From Lingula anatina (Eukaryota; Brachiopoda; Lingulata; Lingulida; Lingulidae): 64,000 nucleotides of DNA. Below are positions 61,998-64,000 of the stretch, one piece after another. The stretch lies in the NCBI RefSeq assembly GCF_001039355.2, contig NW_019775842.1:87453-151452 (forward strand). The letters are read 5' to 3'. Position 1 is the stretch's first letter; each line of letters starts with the position of its first letter. The notes below the pieces were generated by a model, which was not told the DNA's origin, ran no database searches, and worked only from the letters and a program-made list of their open reading frames with translations. The position numbers and the translations under genes were made by a program.

Positions 61998-64000
61998 GGC
62001 AATAAGTGGATGATGAAGTGAGGGGTTAAAGTCCCCTCTGGAGAATGTTTGGCAGCTCACACCAAGAAGATGAAAATTAAAAAAAAAAAACCTTAAAGCC
62101 AAGCAGAAATGCATGCAGCATACGGCACTTCTATTCATTCCTTTTAAAAAAATACAACCACAACAATGAGTTTATAAGGAAACAAGCTCCCAAGAGAATT
62201 TTCATCTTCTAAGGATACCACACCATGATTTGCCTAACTCTGTTCTCCAGAGAAGTGGAGAGAAAAATTGCAAAGTTAAGAAGGGTCTCTGTAGATAATA
62301 ACTGAAATTGTGTTAATCATTTAATACAGAGAACTTGTTTCTTTATTATTATGAACCAATCTAGCCCTTATATACCACAAAAAGGTTGTTACACACTTTA
62401 TCCATATGGCCATATGGTTCAATGGTTATTTCAATCAACTACATGGGGCACACCACCTTTGCTGAAAGCAAATCATGTTGTTAGATATTGAAAATGACAT
62501 TAAAGAGCTCTTTGGGACATACAAAATCCTGAAAATCCAATTCAATCTAGAGGATTCTAAGAAGTCATGGAAACCATCAGGGTGAAGATAGCTAATCAAA
62601 TAAACAATTACAAGCATTTTACAAGCTTGCCATTCAAGGCTGTTAAAGGGCTAAATAAAGATTCATTGTAATTAAATATTGGATTTATGGGAACATAACA
62701 GCATTGGACAAACGGTAATTCAACATTTTAAGGGTTATGGATATTCAACAGACCTTGACGGAAAAAAGCTTTTTTCATAGGAATAAAAAATGTTTGACGC
62801 ACTGAAGTTTAGAGTGCAGGAATAGCAAAAGCCATTAATTTTCTCCTTCATCACTGCTATTGGGATAAAGATGAGAGACTGCCAAATGTCTACCATAACT
62901 GTTTCAATTAGCTGTAACTATTTGAATTTCTCCAGCTCTCTTTGGTGGGCTCACAATATGACCATAAAAATGAATAAATAAAGAAATGAATATTTTTTGT
63001 TAAATCACACTACATGAGAGAAGTACATGGGCATGTATGCTTTAATCAGCACCTGACTTTAATTAGACAAAGAAGATTTACAATTTGAATCTTATAATTA
63101 AAATATCTACATAATGAACATTCTCAGCGATTTCAGTCACTTTTGAGAAGGCGTGTCTCTAGCAAATACAGAAGCACACAATACCTTTTTTCACCTCCAG
63201 CTTTTACACGTCATGCAAACACAGCAAATACATCTGTTTATATAATTGTGTTACCAAAATGAATCACCTGCCACCTTACCAAATGTATCAAGTGATGATG
63301 TATGGAAAAATTCTATCAAAATCAATGTTTATATGTAAGTCATGAATACTACACTTTCAAGAGCAAATAGTCTTAGGGGCCTCCCCACGCAGCGTCTCTG
63401 CAGGGGCACAGTAATTAAATCTCGACTCCATTTGACCAGACGCGTGGGGAGGTGTGTAAGAGGTGGAGAGACCATCACAGGATTAAGCAGTCTTCCTTTC
63501 ATGCAGGGTCTGCCATATTTGAGCCAGTTGATACTCAGATCTTGTATTCTGAATGGCCCCATAGACTTATTCTACGACAATGTTTGATGCTTATGCATAG
63601 AACAGTTTTTTACATGCAGTTTCATATCACACAAACCAAAAGATCTACAAAGAAATTAAAAGTTCTGCTCAATATCTATGAACTGTTCACCTTAGCCTGA
63701 ACAGGTAATTCAGTTGTGACCAAGCCTGGCAGAGTGAACAAAAGGAACAGTCAACAAGTAAATCTAACATGTGGATCTATCATAAATGAAAACTTTTTAA
63801 CACTCAATATGTATTACAGTTTGCATTCAACATACTGTAGAACTTCTAAAAAAATTAGATCACAAAAATTAGATTAAGGTAACTATAAGCTAAAGATCAA
63901 AATCTTAGGATTGTCAGCCTAACGACAATTAGCAAAGAAAGCAAACTAAAATTGGTTTTGAATACTCAAAGTCTTTTCATTAAGCTATTTGACAATGACA
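61998..64000. repeat. Second copy of 50879-52907
   Basis: Same sequence as its partner apart from substitutions and small indels such as the length of the A-tract near 62080 and a missing 9-base stretch near 62240. No coding content seen. Confidence 0.9.

Noticed and set aside
1-64000. CRISPR arrays, prokaryotic operons, rRNA or intact tRNA genes
   Set aside because: None seen. The repeats are microsatellites, MITEs, tandem duplications and contig overlaps.

Overview
This is an AT-rich window of animal (metazoan) nuclear DNA with spliced genes, long introns, abundant microsatellites and many short inverted-repeat transposons (MITEs). The gene content (spastizin/ZFYVE26, NEK2, and both subunits of the ancestral glycoprotein hormone, GPA2 and GPB5) fits an invertebrate such as a non-vertebrate deuterostome or a lophotrochozoan. 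I cannot fix the species from sequence alone. Exons below were assembled by hand from GT/AG sites, reading-frame continuity and family motifs.

Layout. (1) 0-12.2 kb, minus strand: the N-terminal ten coding exons of ZFYVE26. The rest, including the FYVE finger, lies beyond the left edge. (2) 12.2-13.6 kb: a head-to-head promoter shared with NEK2. (3) 13.6-18.9 kb, plus strand: complete NEK2 (462 codons, 8 coding exons). (4) 20.2-23.4 kb, minus strand: a small gene whose spliced transcript carries two successive microprotein ORFs (61 and 56 aa), each with one membrane segment. (5) 27.8-29.4 kb, minus strand: a two-exon gene for a 91-aa protein with a mitochondrial-type presequence and one membrane segment. 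(6) 32.66-33.12 kb, plus strand: a lone 152-aa ORF of unknown nature. (7) 38.1-38.9 kb, plus strand: GPB5. (8) 44.8-47.6 kb, minus strand: GPA2. The two hormone subunit genes are convergent and 6 kb apart. (9) 47.6-64 kb: no gene found, only MITEs, tandem duplications and microsatellites.

Assembly structure matters here. Four of the five isolated single-N positions (1569, 9258, 15204, 61997) are junctions where the sequence starts again on a near-identical copy of something already present. The duplicated stretches are about 1.57 kb, 4.1 kb, 0.33 kb and at least 2 kb. They look like unmerged overlapping contigs or alternative haplotypes, not biological duplications. Collapsing them gives one ZFYVE26 and one NEK2 with perfect phase from exon to exon.

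Functional links: GPA2 and GPB5 encode the two chains of one secreted heterodimeric cystine-knot hormone (thyrostimulin type). ZFYVE26 acts in endolysosome and autophagic lysosome biology, and NEK2 at the centrosome. The two small-protein loci look mitochondrial, but I do not recognise the families.
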